A stretch of DNA of 62,667 bases, taken from assembly GCA_026713105.1 (NCBI GenBank), contig JAPOPC010000091.1, forward strand, positions 1 through 62,667. The letters are read 5' to 3'. The notes under the pieces were generated by a model that was given only the letters and a program-made list of their open reading frames with translations, was not told where the DNA came from and did not search any database. Below, one piece after another: positions 1 through 8,916 of this stretch. Made by a program: the position numbers and the translations under genes. This stretch comes from Acidimicrobiaceae bacterium (GTDB lineage Bacteria; Actinomycetota; Acidimicrobiia; Acidimicrobiales; Poriferisodalaceae). How positions within the stretch are numbered: the stretch's first letter is position 1; each line of letters begins with the position of its first letter.

Positions 1-1522
1 CGCACGAACACCGAAACCGGGACCAGCGACACCCCCACGACGCTGCCGCCTGCAGCCCCAACACCCCGAAACGACAAATCAGGCCAACCGGAATGCCCAA
101 AACACGACTCGCGGCATTCTCATGAATAATCAGGGCTAGCGCGAGCGTGGCAGCTGCTGTAACCGGTTTGGAGACGCTGCCAATGCGAAACAGGGCATCG
201 GGCAGCATTGGTTCCTCGTTCTCAGCGTCGGCCAGCCCATACCCCTTGGCGAATACCAGGCGGCCGTCTTGAGCGACGGCAACCGCCGCTCCCGGCACAT
301 CCCACTTCTCCAAGAAGTCCGGGATCAGCCGATCGAAGGCTTCCGCTCCGGCAACGTTGATTCCCGTCTGTCCGGCGCTGTAGGAGGCACGAACACCCGA
401 TGGAGTCCAAACCACCCTCATCGCGTAGTCATTGATGGCGTCCTGCGACACGGCGGCATTACCGCCGAACACTCGCAGATCAACGGTGTCGTGGGCTTTG
501 CGGGCGGCATCGAGGTAGGCGGCGGTGTCGGCGGGGATGTTGTCGGGGTCGGCGAGCAGCAGCGGTGCGCAGAGCCGTCCCAGCAGGGGTGCCGCGCTGA
601 ACGAGTCGAACGGCACCCGAGCGCGGGCCAGCCCGATCGTGTCATTGGCGAAACAGGGCTCGCCGGCTCCGGCGTTGTATCGGTCGGCGACGAACTCGGC
701 GGCCCTCGCCGCAGTGTCATATCGAGTGCGGCCCGCCACCCGAGATACCTTGATGCCGAGGTTTTTGACGGACTGCTCCACGGCTTGGCTCAGAGCTGCG
801 GTGCCGCCCATCAGTACCACGTGGGAGATGCCAGCGTCGCCCAGATAGCCACCCACGTCGGGGTGGAGCTTGTCGGGCGGGTTCAACAGCACTGGATGGA
901 TCCCCCGGGCTGCGAAGGGGGCTGCCACGAGGGCATCAGCGAACACTTCGCTGTTGGCGATCACCGCCGTGCGGCCGAGCTCACCCATCGGGCCTGGCGT
1001 GACCTGGCCGGCGGCCGCCACACTGGTGCCGTAGCGGTCGTCGCCCGCGACACGCTCAGCGGTGATGCCGGCCTCGCTGAGCGCTTCGAGCACATCGGCG
1101 TCCACGCCGCTGCCTGGACCGTGCCCGCCTCCGCTCGCCTCGGGTCCGAGCACCAGCGCCTTGGGTACACCTACTCGCTGGAGGAACTCGAGCGCGTCGG
1201 CTCGCAGCTTGTCGGGCGGGGTCATCAGCACCGGCGCTCCAAGAGCTCCTGCTACGGGTGCGGCTACCACGGCGTCGGTCCAGCGTCGGCCCGACACCAG
1301 CACCACCCACTCCAGCGAGCCGCCAGCATCAGCAGCTACCGCCTCAGCGACCTGCAGCGACGTCTCATAGCGGTCCGCGCCACCAAACCGGGTCACCGAC
1401 ACACCCGAACCGTCGGCCTCCGCGGTGCTCGCCGCAGTGGTCGGTAACACCAACACACTGCCCAAGCCCATCAGCACCGACACGATCGCTGCGAACATTG
1501 GAGAGGCGCTGGCTCTGGTCAC
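1..1522 (-). CDS. CWB2 cell-wall-binding / serine hydrolase (beta-lactamase family) fusion, 3' end outside window
   Basis: Secreted protein whose N-terminal half matches the CWB2 domains of the two genes upstream. A serine hydrolase/beta-lactamase-like (PF00144 type) domain follows. The reading frame is open from a GTG at 1522 (alternative ATG at 1498) to the window edge. A short signal peptide (hydrophobic core then LPTTAAS) precedes three CWB2-type repeats rich in RYxTA and VLMGGTAALS motifs. From about nt 400 leftwards comes the start of the hydrolase with LIPDFLEKW, VPGAAVAVAQDGRLVFAKGY and the nucleophile motif SVSK (codons 178-167). CWB2 domains anchor proteins to anionic wall polymers in Gram-positives, so a surface peptidase or esterase role is inferred. 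The gene sits 25 nt downstream of the metalloprotease gene and may be co-transcribed. The frame stops resembling the family after about nt 135, so it may be broken. Confidence 0.7.
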   Translation of the reverse strand, partial: MTRASASPMFAAIVSVLMGLGSVLVLPTTAASTAEADGSGVSVTRFGGADRYETSLQVAEAVAADAGGSLEWVVLVSGRRWTDAVVAAPVAGALGAPVLMTPPDKLRADALEFLQRVGVPKALVLGPEASGGGHGPGSGVDADVLEALSEAGITAERVAGDDRYGTSVAAAGQVTPGPMGELGRTAVIANSEVFADALVAAPFAARGIHPVLLNPPDKLHPDVGGYLGDAGISHVVLMGGTAALSQAVEQSVKNLGIKVSRVAGRTRYDTAARAAEFVADRYNAGAGEPCFANDTIGLARARVPFDSFSAAPLLGRLCAPLLLADPDNIPADTAAYLDAARKAHDTVDLRVFGGNAAVSQDAINDYAMRVVWTPSGVRASYSAGQTGINVAGAEAFDRLIPDFLEKWDVPGAAVAVAQDGRLVFAKGYGLADAENEEPMLPDALFRIGSVSKPVTAAATLALALIIHENAASRVLGIPVGLICRFGVLGLQAAASWGCRWSRFRCSC

Positions 1523-1547
1523 GCGTGTGGGCACAGCTGGCGGCGGG

Positions 1548-4500
1548 TCATGTGTTGCGTGTGATGGTGACGGTGTGGGCGTCGCCGGTGTCGCCGATGA
1601 CTGTGATAGTCCAGCCGGCGATCGTGACCGATTCACCGAGGCCAAGCACGGGGAAATCGTCGACCTGGCCGTCGCCGGAATCGCCGGCGATCTTGAGAGG
1701 CAGCTGACCGTTGCCGAGGATTGTGTCGACGGTGTAGACGAGCACGCCTTCTTCAATAAGGCCTATGTGCTCGGTGCGCCCGCCCCAGCGGTCGGTGTAG
1801 TCATGGTCGCGGTCGTAGCCGATCTTGCGGCGGCTCTCGACGGCGATGATCTCGTGACGGCTGATTGGCACCGCGGCCATCGCGATGGCGCCGCCGGTGC
1901 GTGCCACTGGTGCGAGTGCGACAGTGGCATTGTCGCCAGTGACGCAGTCCACCTGCCGCTCTTGTAGCCAGCCGAGCTGCCAGCGACTCCACGCCAGCAT
2001 TTCCAATGGTCCGAGATTCAGGTCGTTGCTCGCAGAGATGCCGCCATCGGGCCCGCGATACACGGTCCGTATCCGCTTGTCGTTGTCGGCTACAAGGAAG
2101 TTGGCGTTCAGGCCCATCCGGCCGAACTGGACGCGGATCCACCGATGTCCGCTCGCCGGGTTCGGAAGCCTGTGGGCGTCGTCGTAGGCGTACATGTCGA
2201 GCAGGCCCAAGTTGTGACCCAACTCGTGTCCAATGGCATTCGCAGCGCTGCTGTGCCATTCCTCTTCATTGGAGATTGCCGCAGCGTGGGACAGCGCCAC
2301 TGGTTCGTCTCGTGGCTCCGTGTTAATGCGCGAGCTGTCCATCGTGGCACCATCGGCGGAAACTTGTCCGTTGCCGTTGCCACCGTAGAAGTGGGTACTG
2401 GGAAATACGACGACGACGGCGTCGATGCGGGAGAAGTCGAAGTCGGGATCGGCGATCACGACAGCGTGCTCGCTTGCAGGCTGAACGAGACTTTCCCCGA
2501 CGAACAGCTCCGTGGCGTACTTGCTGTAGGGCTCGCGGGCGCGCAGCCACGTGTGGTGAGGCACGAACTGCACGTCGAGTTTGCGGTAGCTGGACCTCTC
2601 TAGATATTCCTCGGCCTCATCTAGGGATTGCCCGATTTCCTCGCGGGTGGTGTGGGTGGCTCGGGCGTCGGGGAAGTCCATGAATAGCACTGCGACGCGC
2701 AGTGTGCCCTTGGCGGGGACTGCCCAGTCGGGGAGCGGGAACCCTGCAGTCACCCTGTTGAGAGGTCCGCGTGGTTTGCAGACTGCTGCGGCGGTGAGCA
2801 CTTCGGTGCCTGCCGAGCCAGCCACTGCGGCGTAGCGGGTGCCGTTGATGTCGAGCCGGTCGCCGGTCTGGTCGTAGTGCGTGAATACGATGCGTTGCCC
2901 GTCAGGCGACCATCTCGGCCTTATGGCCCAGCCGTCGAGGTTCGTGATCTGATGCTCGGCGATCCCATCGACCTCGATCGAGACGATGTCCGTGCCGCCG
3001 TCGCGGTTGGGTTGGCTGAACGCCAAGGCAGCTCCATCCGGCGACCACGCCACCCCGCCATCCCAGAAGGCACCGGCGGCGGCGACCCACTCGTCGCCGC
3101 CGTCGGCGGAGACGACTCTGACGCCTCCGGCTGCGATGTACGCGATTCGGGTGCTATCGGGTGACCAGGCGGGGTGGCGATCCCAGGGATGGCCTGCGGT
3201 GAGCGAGGTGAGGTTTGTGCCGTCGGCGTCTATCACCGCTATCTGTGTATCGATGTCGATAGGGTCACCATCGAGGCCGCGGCCACTGCGGATCTGATTG
3301 TCGAACACGATCTTCGTCCCATCGGGCGACCAAGACGGCTCGCTGTCCCAAACATCGCCGCTGGTGAGCTGTCGCTCGCCGGTTCCGTCGGTATTCACGA
3401 CCCAAATATGCGATTCCCGATGGGTACCACGGTCAATTGCGCGGGCATACGCAATCTGGGTCCCGTCCGGCGACCAAGACGGCTCACTGTCCCAAACATC
3501 GCCGCTGGTGAGCTGTCGCTCGCCGGTTCCGTCGGTATTCACGACCCAGACATGCGATACCCAACGAGTACCACGGTCAATTGCGCGGTAATACGCGATC
3601 TGGGCACCGTCGGGCGAGAACACAGGACCGTGCGTATTGCCGCCGTCGTACTGCACCTGCTGTTGAGGATTGCTGCCGTCGTTGTTGACCGCCCACAGCG
3701 AATGGCCGTCGGAATACACGACGCGACTGCAGTCAGGTGACCACGAGGGGTCTTCGGCGTGGCCTTCGATCAGCCGACGAGGCCGATCTTCGATGGCCCC
3801 GCCGCAGGACCCTGCCGCCAGCACGCCCGGTTCCCCATCGCCTGGCTCGGCCTCTTCTGATTCGCCTTGGGTGGGGTCCTCACCGGTGAGGTAGGTGTTG
3901 ATGGCTGTTTGGGACACTGCGGCGTCGCCGCCGAACACCCGCAGGCCGACGTTGGTGTTCGCTTCTCGCGCGTCATCGAGGTATGCGGCGGTGTCGGCGG
4001 GGATGTTGTCTGGATCGGCGAGCAGCAGCGGAGCGCAGAGCCGTCCCAGCAGGGGTGCTGCGCTGAATGAGTCGAACGGCACACGGGCGCGGGCGACGCC
4101 GATCGTGTCATTGACGAAACACGTCTTGCCAGCCGCAGCGCTGTACTGGTCTTCGGCGAGGTCGGCCGCTTTCGCGGCGGTGTCATAACGAGTCGCGCCC
4201 GCAACGCGGGACACCTTGATACCGAGGTCTTTGACGGCCTGCTCTACGGCATTGCTGAGAGCTGCGGTGCCGCCCATCAGCACCACATGGGAGATGCCGG
4301 CGTCGCCCAGATAGCCGGCCACATCGGGATGCAGTTCATCGGGCGGACTCAACAGCACCGGATGAACACCACGGGCAGCGAAGGGGCCCGCCACGAGTGC
4401 GTCCGCGAACACGTCACTGTTGGCAATCACAGCGGTGCGGCCCAGCTCGCCCATCACGCGCGGTGTGATCTGCGCCGCGGCCGCCACCGCAGTGCCGTAC

Positions 4501-4985
4501 CGGTCATCACCGGCGATGCGTTCAGTGCTGATGCCGGCTTCGCTGAGCGCTTCGAGCACATCGGCGTCCACACCGCGTCCAGGGCCATGCGCGCCTCCGC
4601 TCGCCTCGGGGCCGACCACCAGCGCCTTGGACACACCGACCCGCCCCAAGAATTCCAGCGCGTCGGCTCGCAGCTCCCCAGGCGGGGTCATCAGCACCGG
4701 AGCCCCCAGAGCTCCCGCCACCGGCGCGGCCACCACCGCATCGGTCCAGCGCCGGCCCGACACCAGCACCACCCACTCCAACGAACCGCCGGCGTCAGCA
4801 GCCACCGCCTCGGCGACCTGCAGCGACGTCTCATAGCGGTCAGCGCCGCCATAACGCACCACCGACACACCCGAACCGTCGCCTGCAACGTTGCCGTCGG
4901 CGGCACCCACAGCAGTCGCTGGAAGCACCAACACGCCGCCCAGGCCCACCAGCACCGACACCACCACCAGCGCCAGACGTCGCAT
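1548..4985 (-). CDS. Secreted CWB2 / TolB-like propeller / zinc metalloprotease
   Basis: A 1145-residue surface protein with four parts. It has a signal peptide (MRRLALVVVSVLVGLGG, hydrophobic core, cleavage near residue 28) and three CWB2 repeats (about 35-370). A Gly/Glu-rich linker leads into about six WSPDG-type beta-propeller blades (about 400-700, TolB/PD40 style), and the C-terminal metalloprotease follows. The protease carries HELGHNLGLLD at residues 920-930 (HExxHxxGxxD, as in M6/M11-type peptidases), so H920 and H924 should bind zinc and E921 be the base. The role is inferred to be a wall-anchored extracellular protease. It is a tandem paralogue of the gene at 5433-8684, with near-identical first 370 residues. 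Two successive blades are almost identical at DNA level. The ATG follows a conserved AT-rich block; no clear Shine-Dalgarno sequence is visible. Confidence 0.88.
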   Translation of the reverse strand: MRRLALVVVSVLVGLGGVLVLPATAVGAADGNVAGDGSGVSVVRYGGADRYETSLQVAEAVAADAGGSLEWVVLVSGRRWTDAVVAAPVAGALGAPVLMTPPGELRADALEFLGRVGVSKALVVGPEASGGAHGPGRGVDADVLEALSEAGISTERIAGDDRYGTAVAAAAQITPRVMGELGRTAVIANSDVFADALVAGPFAARGVHPVLLSPPDELHPDVAGYLGDAGISHVVLMGGTAALSNAVEQAVKDLGIKVSRVAGATRYDTAAKAADLAEDQYSAAAGKTCFVNDTIGVARARVPFDSFSAAPLLGRLCAPLLLADPDNIPADTAAYLDDAREANTNVGLRVFGGDAAVSQTAINTYLTGEDPTQGESEEAEPGDGEPGVLAAGSCGGAIEDRPRRLIEGHAEDPSWSPDCSRVVYSDGHSLWAVNNDGSNPQQQVQYDGGNTHGPVFSPDGAQIAYYRAIDRGTRWVSHVWVVNTDGTGERQLTSGDVWDSEPSWSPDGTQIAYARAIDRGTHRESHIWVVNTDGTGERQLTSGDVWDSEPSWSPDGTKIVFDNQIRSGRGLDGDPIDIDTQIAVIDADGTNLTSLTAGHPWDRHPAWSPDSTRIAYIAAGGVRVVSADGGDEWVAAAGAFWDGGVAWSPDGAALAFSQPNRDGGTDIVSIEVDGIAEHQITNLDGWAIRPRWSPDGQRIVFTHYDQTGDRLDINGTRYAAVAGSAGTEVLTAAAVCKPRGPLNRVTAGFPLPDWAVPAKGTLRVAVLFMDFPDARATHTTREEIGQSLDEAEEYLERSSYRKLDVQFVPHHTWLRAREPYSKYATELFVGESLVQPASEHAVVIADPDFDFSRIDAVVVVFPSTHFYGGNGNGQVSADGATMDSSRINTEPRDEPVALSHAAAISNEEEWHSSAANAIGHELGHNLGLLDMYAYDDAHRLPNPASGHRWIRVQFGRMGLNANFLVADNDKRIRTVYRGPDGGISASNDLNLGPLEMLAWSRWQLGWLQERQVDCVTGDNATVALAPVARTGGAIAMAAVPISRHEIIAVESRRKIGYDRDHDYTDRWGGRTEHIGLIEEGVLVYTVDTILGNGQLPLKIAGDSGDGQVDDFPVLGLGESVTIAGWTITVIGDTGDAHTVTITRNT
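3331..3618 (-). repeat. Tandem 144-bp propeller-blade duplication
   Basis: Two consecutive copies of a 144-bp unit (3331-3474 and 3475-3618), each encoding one 48-residue blade with GDVWDSEPSWSPDGT and GERQLTSG. They differ by only a few bases, so the duplication is recent or kept alike by gene conversion. Confidence 0.8.
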
Positions 4986-5045
4986 CGGCGTGACGCTAGT
5001 TCAAGCAATCAAGATTTCTATATTTCTGCAATCGCCATGAAGGCA
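4986..5045 (-). promoter_or_regulatory. Conserved AT-rich upstream block of CWB2 protease gene (copy 1)
   Basis: Directly upstream of the 1548-4985 gene is a block shared with the region upstream of the 5433-8684 gene. On the minus strand both read CGATTGCAGA, then ATATAGAAATC, then TGATT, then GAACTAGCGTCACGC just before the ATG. TATAGA is a reasonable -10 candidate; no convincing -35 is seen. It stands out from the GC-rich surroundings. Confidence 0.45.
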
Positions 5046-5104
5046 GTCAGACATCACACGCACGACACCCGCAAGCGCTCAGTACGACGTGCAGGCAAGC
5101 TCGG

Positions 5105-5248
5105 CTAGCGGGCCGGTACGGGCGTGGCCGACGAGCGTGACGGCAAGTTCGACATCTACCCGCCCGACCCGGCCATGTACGAAGACCTCATTCCCCCGCC
5201 ATTCCAAGAAGGCCAAGAACTGCCCGAGCCTTCACTCCCTCACTGAGT
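5105..5248 (+). pseudogene. Remnant of a small protein, related to 10369-10506
   Basis: The stretch encodes PPDPAMYEDLIPPPFQE, then ELPEPSLPH and a stop. It is nearly base-for-base the same as the 3' half of the small gene at 10309-10506. The N-terminal part is missing or altered and there is no credible start. It lies between the two tandem CWB2 protease genes and probably marks a duplication end point. The rest of the 5046-5305 interval holds no recognisable gene. Confidence 0.5.
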
Positions 5249-5305
5249 CGCCAACGCCCATTACGACCGGGCCGGCCAACGGGTCGCCGTCAGCGGTGAT
5301 GGCGT

Positions 5306-5404
5306 TCAACTCTTAAGCACGGTCCGCAGCGACACGATCGTTGCGAACGCCGGAGAGGCGCCACCTCTCGGCACAGCAGTCGAGCGTTGGACGCTGGCCC
5401 TCAT
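5306..5404 (-). pseudogene. Truncated 5' end of a CWB2 gene (like the gene at 1-1522)
   Basis: A 32-codon frame downstream of the 5433-8684 gene starts MRAS and continues ASPAFATIVSL before diverging to a stop. It aligns with the start of the 1-1522 gene (TRASASPMFAAIVSV). The upstream DNA, up to the end of the preceding protease gene, is also near-identical in both places. A 12-codon insertion and loss of everything after the signal-peptide core suggest the leftover of a deleted CWB2/hydrolase gene copy. Confidence 0.55.
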
Positions 5405-5432
5405 CACTCGTGTGGGCACAGCTGGCGGCGGG

Positions 5433-8400
5433 TCACGTGTTGCGGGTGATCGTGACGGTGTGGGTGTCGCCGGCGTCGCCGGTGACCGTGATGGTGACGC
5501 CGCGAACCGTGACTGACTCGCCTTCCTGGAGTACAGGGAAGCCATCGATTTGGCCGTTACCGCTGTCGCCGGCGATGCGCATGGGCAGTTGGCCGGTGCC
5601 GATGAGCGTGTCCACGGTGTAGACGAGCACGCCTTCTTCGATCAACGCCGGACGTCGTCCCGCGTCGCCGCGCGGCCAGGTGAACTGAGGACCGCGGTCG
5701 TAGCCGATCTTGCGACGGCTCTCGACGACGATGACCTCGTGGCCATTGAGAGGCACCGCGGCCACGGCCACGTTGCCGCCCGTCCGCGCGACCGGGGCAA
5801 GCGCCACGGTGGCGTCATCGCCGGTGATGCATTCGGCTTGGCGAGGATTGAGCCAGCCGAGCTGCCACCGGCTCCACGCCAGCATCTCGACAGGTCGCAA
5901 GCGATCGACCCCCCGCCACCACCAGGCACCGTCGGGATAGGTCCTGGTCACACGGCGCAGCATCAGCGAAGCGTCAGCCAAGAAATAGGCCCCGATCCCC
6001 ATCAGACCGAAGCGGATGGGGATCCACTCCTGATCATCGGGTGCTTCGGGCCGTTCGTGGGCGCTGTTGTCGTAGGGATACATGTCCAAAAGGCCCAGAT
6101 TGTGCATCAGCTCGTGCGCAGCCGTGCGGCCCCAGTCCCGGAGATCGCCCGGCTCCTCGCGAGGAATGTTGTTGTTGACGTGTCTGCGCAGCGAAACACC
6201 GTTCGACTCGATCGTCCCGCCCGCATGGCCGCCAAAGAAATGGGTACTGGGAAGAATTACGGCGAGGCTGTGGAATCCGTCGAAATCGAAGTCGTCAGTG
6301 AGCTGAAGCACATCTGCAAAGAAGGCATCGCCGATGACCCACTGATGGCCGATCGCAGACTCGCTCAGGTAGTCCTGGTAGCTGTTGGGTGCTCGTAGCC
6401 ATTCGTGGTGCGGCACGTATTCGATGTCGAGTTTTCTGTAGCTGTTGCGTTCGAGGTATTCCTCCGCCCACGGCAGCCCCCGCGCAACTTCCGCCTCTGT
6501 GCTGTGGTCGGCTTGGGCGTCGGGGAAGTCCACGAACAACACCGCCACCCGGACGGTTCCCCTGGTCGGCACCCAATCGGGCAGCGGGAACCCCGCAGTT
6601 GTGCGATTGAGTAGTCCGCGTGGCTTGCAGACTGCTGCGGCGGTGAGCACTTCGGTGCCTGCCGAGCCGGCCACTGCGGCGTAGCGGGTGCCGCTGTAGT
6701 CGAGCTGGTCACCGGTCTGGTCGTAGTGGGTGAATGCGATGCGCTGCCCGTCAGGCGACCACCTCGGCGTCATTGCCCAGCCGCCGAGGTCGCTGACTTG
6801 ATGCTCAGCGATCCCGTCGACCTCGACCGTGACTATGTCGGTCCCCGACGTCTCGTCGCCGGCGGCGAACGCCAGCTTGGTGCCGTCGGGTGACCATGAC
6901 ACGCCTCCATTCCAGAAGGCACCTGCAGCGACGGGCCACTCGTCGCCGCCATCGGCTGAGACCGCCCAGACACTGTTGGCTGCGATGTATGCGATGGACT
7001 CCCCGTCCGGAGACCACGCCGGCCGCCTGTCCCAGTGCCCGCCAGCTGTTAACGGCGTGAGGCTGCTGCCGTCGGCGTTCGTTACGGCGAGATAGAGGTC
7101 TGCGTCGATGGGGTGGCCGTCGTCGTCCCGGCCGTCGCCAGCATGACGCGAGAATACGATTCGGGACCCGTCAGGCGACCACGCCGGGGTCCGGTCCCGG
7201 ACATCGCCGTCGGTGAGCTGCACCGGATCGGCACCGTCGGATTCCGCGACCCAGACGTGGCGCACCCAGTGACCAGCATCATTGTTGAGGCCGCTCGTGT
7301 ACGCGATACGGGTCCCGTCCGGCGACCACGCCGGCTCACTGAGGAACGCCCCGTCGTGGGGGACGATGACGCGCGCGTCGGTGCCGTCAGAGCGAGCGGT
7401 CCGCAGCGAACCCCATTGGCTGTAGGCGATGTGGTTGCAGTCAGGCGACCATGCGGGGTCCTGCGACCTCGGGTCGTCGACCAGCCGCGACGGCGGGTCC
7501 GACGCCGAACCGCCGCACGACCCCGCCGCCAACACCCCCGGCTCCCCATCGTCAGGCTCGGCCTCGCCTGATTCGTCCCGGGCGGAATCCTCGCCAGCGA
7601 GGTAGGAGTCGATGGCTGCTTGGGATATGGCTACATCGCCGCCGAACACTCGTAGGTCGACGGTGGTATTCGCTTTTCGCGCCTCATCGAGGTATGTGGC
7701 GGTGTCGGCGGGGGTGTTGTCGGGGGCGGCGAGCAGCAGCGGGGCGCACAGCCGTCCCAGTAGGGGTGCCGCGCTGAAGGAGTCGAACGGCACGCGGGCG
7801 CGGGCGACGCCGATCGTGTCACTGGCGAAACACGTCTTGCCGGCCGCGGCGCTGTATTGACCAGCGGCGAGGTTGGCTGCTTTCGCGGCGGTGTCGTAGC
7901 GAGTGCTGCCGGCGACCCGGGAGATCTTGATGCCGAGATCTTCGATGGACTGTTCGACGGCTTGGCTGAGAGCTGCGGTGCCGCCCATCAGCACGACGTG
8001 ATCGATGGCCGCGTCGCCCAGATAGCCGGCCACGTCGGGATGCAGTTCATCGGGCGGGCTCAGCAGCACCGGATGGACCCCTCGGGCAGCGATCGGGCCT
8101 GCCACCAGTGCGTCGGCGAACACTTCCCCGTTGGCGATCACCGCGGTGCGGCCCAGCTCGCCCATCACGTCCGGCGTGACTCGCCCTGCGGCCGCTACCG
8201 CAGTGCCGTACCGGTCACCGCCCGCGATGCGATCAGTGCTGATGCCGGCCTCGCCGAGCGCTTCGAGCACCCCAGCATCCACACCGCGTCCAGGGCCGTG
8301 CGCGCCGCCGCTCGCGTCGGGGCCGACCACCAGCGCCTTGGACACACCCACCCGCCCCAGAAACTCCAGCGCGTCGGCCCGCAGCTCATCGGGCGGGGTC

Positions 8401-8684
8401 ATCAGCACCGGCGCGCCCAGCGCGCCTGCTACCGGAGCGGCCACCACGGCGTCGGTCCAGCGCCGGCCCGACACCAGCACCACCCACTCCAGCGAGCCGC
8501 CGGCATCAGCAGCTACAGCCTCGGCGACCTGCAGCGACGTCTCATAGCGGTCAGCACCGCCATAACGCACCACCGACACACCCGACCCGTCGCCGTCGGC
8601 GGCGCCCACGGCAGTCGCCGGAAGAACCAACACCCCGCCCAAGCCGACCAGCACCGACACCACCACCAGCGCCAGACGCCGCAT
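5433..8684 (-). CDS. Secreted CWB2 / TolB-like propeller / zinc metalloprotease (paralogue)
   Basis: A 1083-residue paralogue of the protein at 1548-4985 with the same order: signal peptide, three CWB2 repeats, about five WSPDG propeller blades, then a metalloprotease. The zinc site is HELMHNLGLLD (H857, E858, H861), followed by MYPYD. The signal peptide and most of the CWB2 region are nearly identical to the neighbour, while the protease domains have diverged clearly. That pattern suggests conserved anchoring with different cleavage specificity (inference). It lacks the extra duplicated blade. The start ATG follows the same AT-rich block as its paralogue. Whether it processes wall proteins, host proteins or nutrients cannot be told from sequence. 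Confidence 0.88.
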   Translation of the reverse strand: MRRLALVVVSVLVGLGGVLVLPATAVGAADGDGSGVSVVRYGGADRYETSLQVAEAVAADAGGSLEWVVLVSGRRWTDAVVAAPVAGALGAPVLMTPPDELRADALEFLGRVGVSKALVVGPDASGGAHGPGRGVDAGVLEALGEAGISTDRIAGGDRYGTAVAAAGRVTPDVMGELGRTAVIANGEVFADALVAGPIAARGVHPVLLSPPDELHPDVAGYLGDAAIDHVVLMGGTAALSQAVEQSIEDLGIKISRVAGSTRYDTAAKAANLAAGQYSAAAGKTCFASDTIGVARARVPFDSFSAAPLLGRLCAPLLLAAPDNTPADTATYLDEARKANTTVDLRVFGGDVAISQAAIDSYLAGEDSARDESGEAEPDDGEPGVLAAGSCGGSASDPPSRLVDDPRSQDPAWSPDCNHIAYSQWGSLRTARSDGTDARVIVPHDGAFLSEPAWSPDGTRIAYTSGLNNDAGHWVRHVWVAESDGADPVQLTDGDVRDRTPAWSPDGSRIVFSRHAGDGRDDDGHPIDADLYLAVTNADGSSLTPLTAGGHWDRRPAWSPDGESIAYIAANSVWAVSADGGDEWPVAAGAFWNGGVSWSPDGTKLAFAAGDETSGTDIVTVEVDGIAEHQVSDLGGWAMTPRWSPDGQRIAFTHYDQTGDQLDYSGTRYAAVAGSAGTEVLTAAAVCKPRGLLNRTTAGFPLPDWVPTRGTVRVAVLFVDFPDAQADHSTEAEVARGLPWAEEYLERNSYRKLDIEYVPHHEWLRAPNSYQDYLSESAIGHQWVIGDAFFADVLQLTDDFDFDGFHSLAVILPSTHFFGGHAGGTIESNGVSLRRHVNNNIPREEPGDLRDWGRTAAHELMHNLGLLDMYPYDNSAHERPEAPDDQEWIPIRFGLMGIGAYFLADASLMLRRVTRTYPDGAWWWRGVDRLRPVEMLAWSRWQLGWLNPRQAECITGDDATVALAPVARTGGNVAVAAVPLNGHEVIVVESRRKIGYDRGPQFTWPRGDAGRRPALIEEGVLVYTVDTLIGTGQLPMRIAGDSGNGQIDGFPVLQEGESVTVRGVTITVTGDAGDTHTVTITRNT

Positions 8685-8745
8685 CTGCGTGACGCTAGTT
8701 CAGCGAATCAGGATTTCTATATGTCTGCAATCGTTATGAGGACAG
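8685..8745 (-). promoter_or_regulatory. Conserved AT-rich upstream block of CWB2 protease gene (copy 2)
   Basis: Second copy of the block described at 4986-5045, with CGATTGCAGA, ATATAGAAATC and GAACTAGCGTCACGC in the same order and spacing before the ATG at 8684. Retention of both sequence and position supports a promoter or 5' UTR function, although recent duplication alone could explain it. Confidence 0.4.
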
Positions 8746-8904
8746 CCACCGCCTCGGTCGCCTCGACAGAGAGACTCACGGCGCCCCCTCGGCTGAGAGT
8801 CTCGTGGAGACTGGTGCCAACGAGAAGCTGTCCCACACCGAACTCCTGGCCCGGCTCCTCGACGTCGAAACCCAAGCGGACCCTTCGATGTGACACCCCT
8901 CACA

Positions 8905-8910
8905 TACGGT
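8905..8910 (+). promoter_or_regulatory. TACGGT -10 element, leaderless start of the HNH gene
   Basis: TACGGT ends 6 nt before the ATG at 8917 and no ribosome-binding sequence is present. The same hexamer sits at the same distance from PhyH and from a tRNA 5' end in this window. Confidence 0.45.
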
Positions 8911-8916
8911 TGTTCT

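Noticed and set aside
269..1447. A 392-codon plus-strand frame antisense to the CWB2-hydrolase gene
   Set aside because: It lies opposite a gene with clear CWB2 homology; its sequence is His/Arg/Gly-rich with no recognisable domain, typical of antisense frames in GC-rich DNA.
8790..8892. Possible IstB/IS21 fragment (EKLSHTELLARLLDVE)
   Set aside because: Only about 20 residues, no start, no inverted repeats or transposase nearby; resemblance is too weak.
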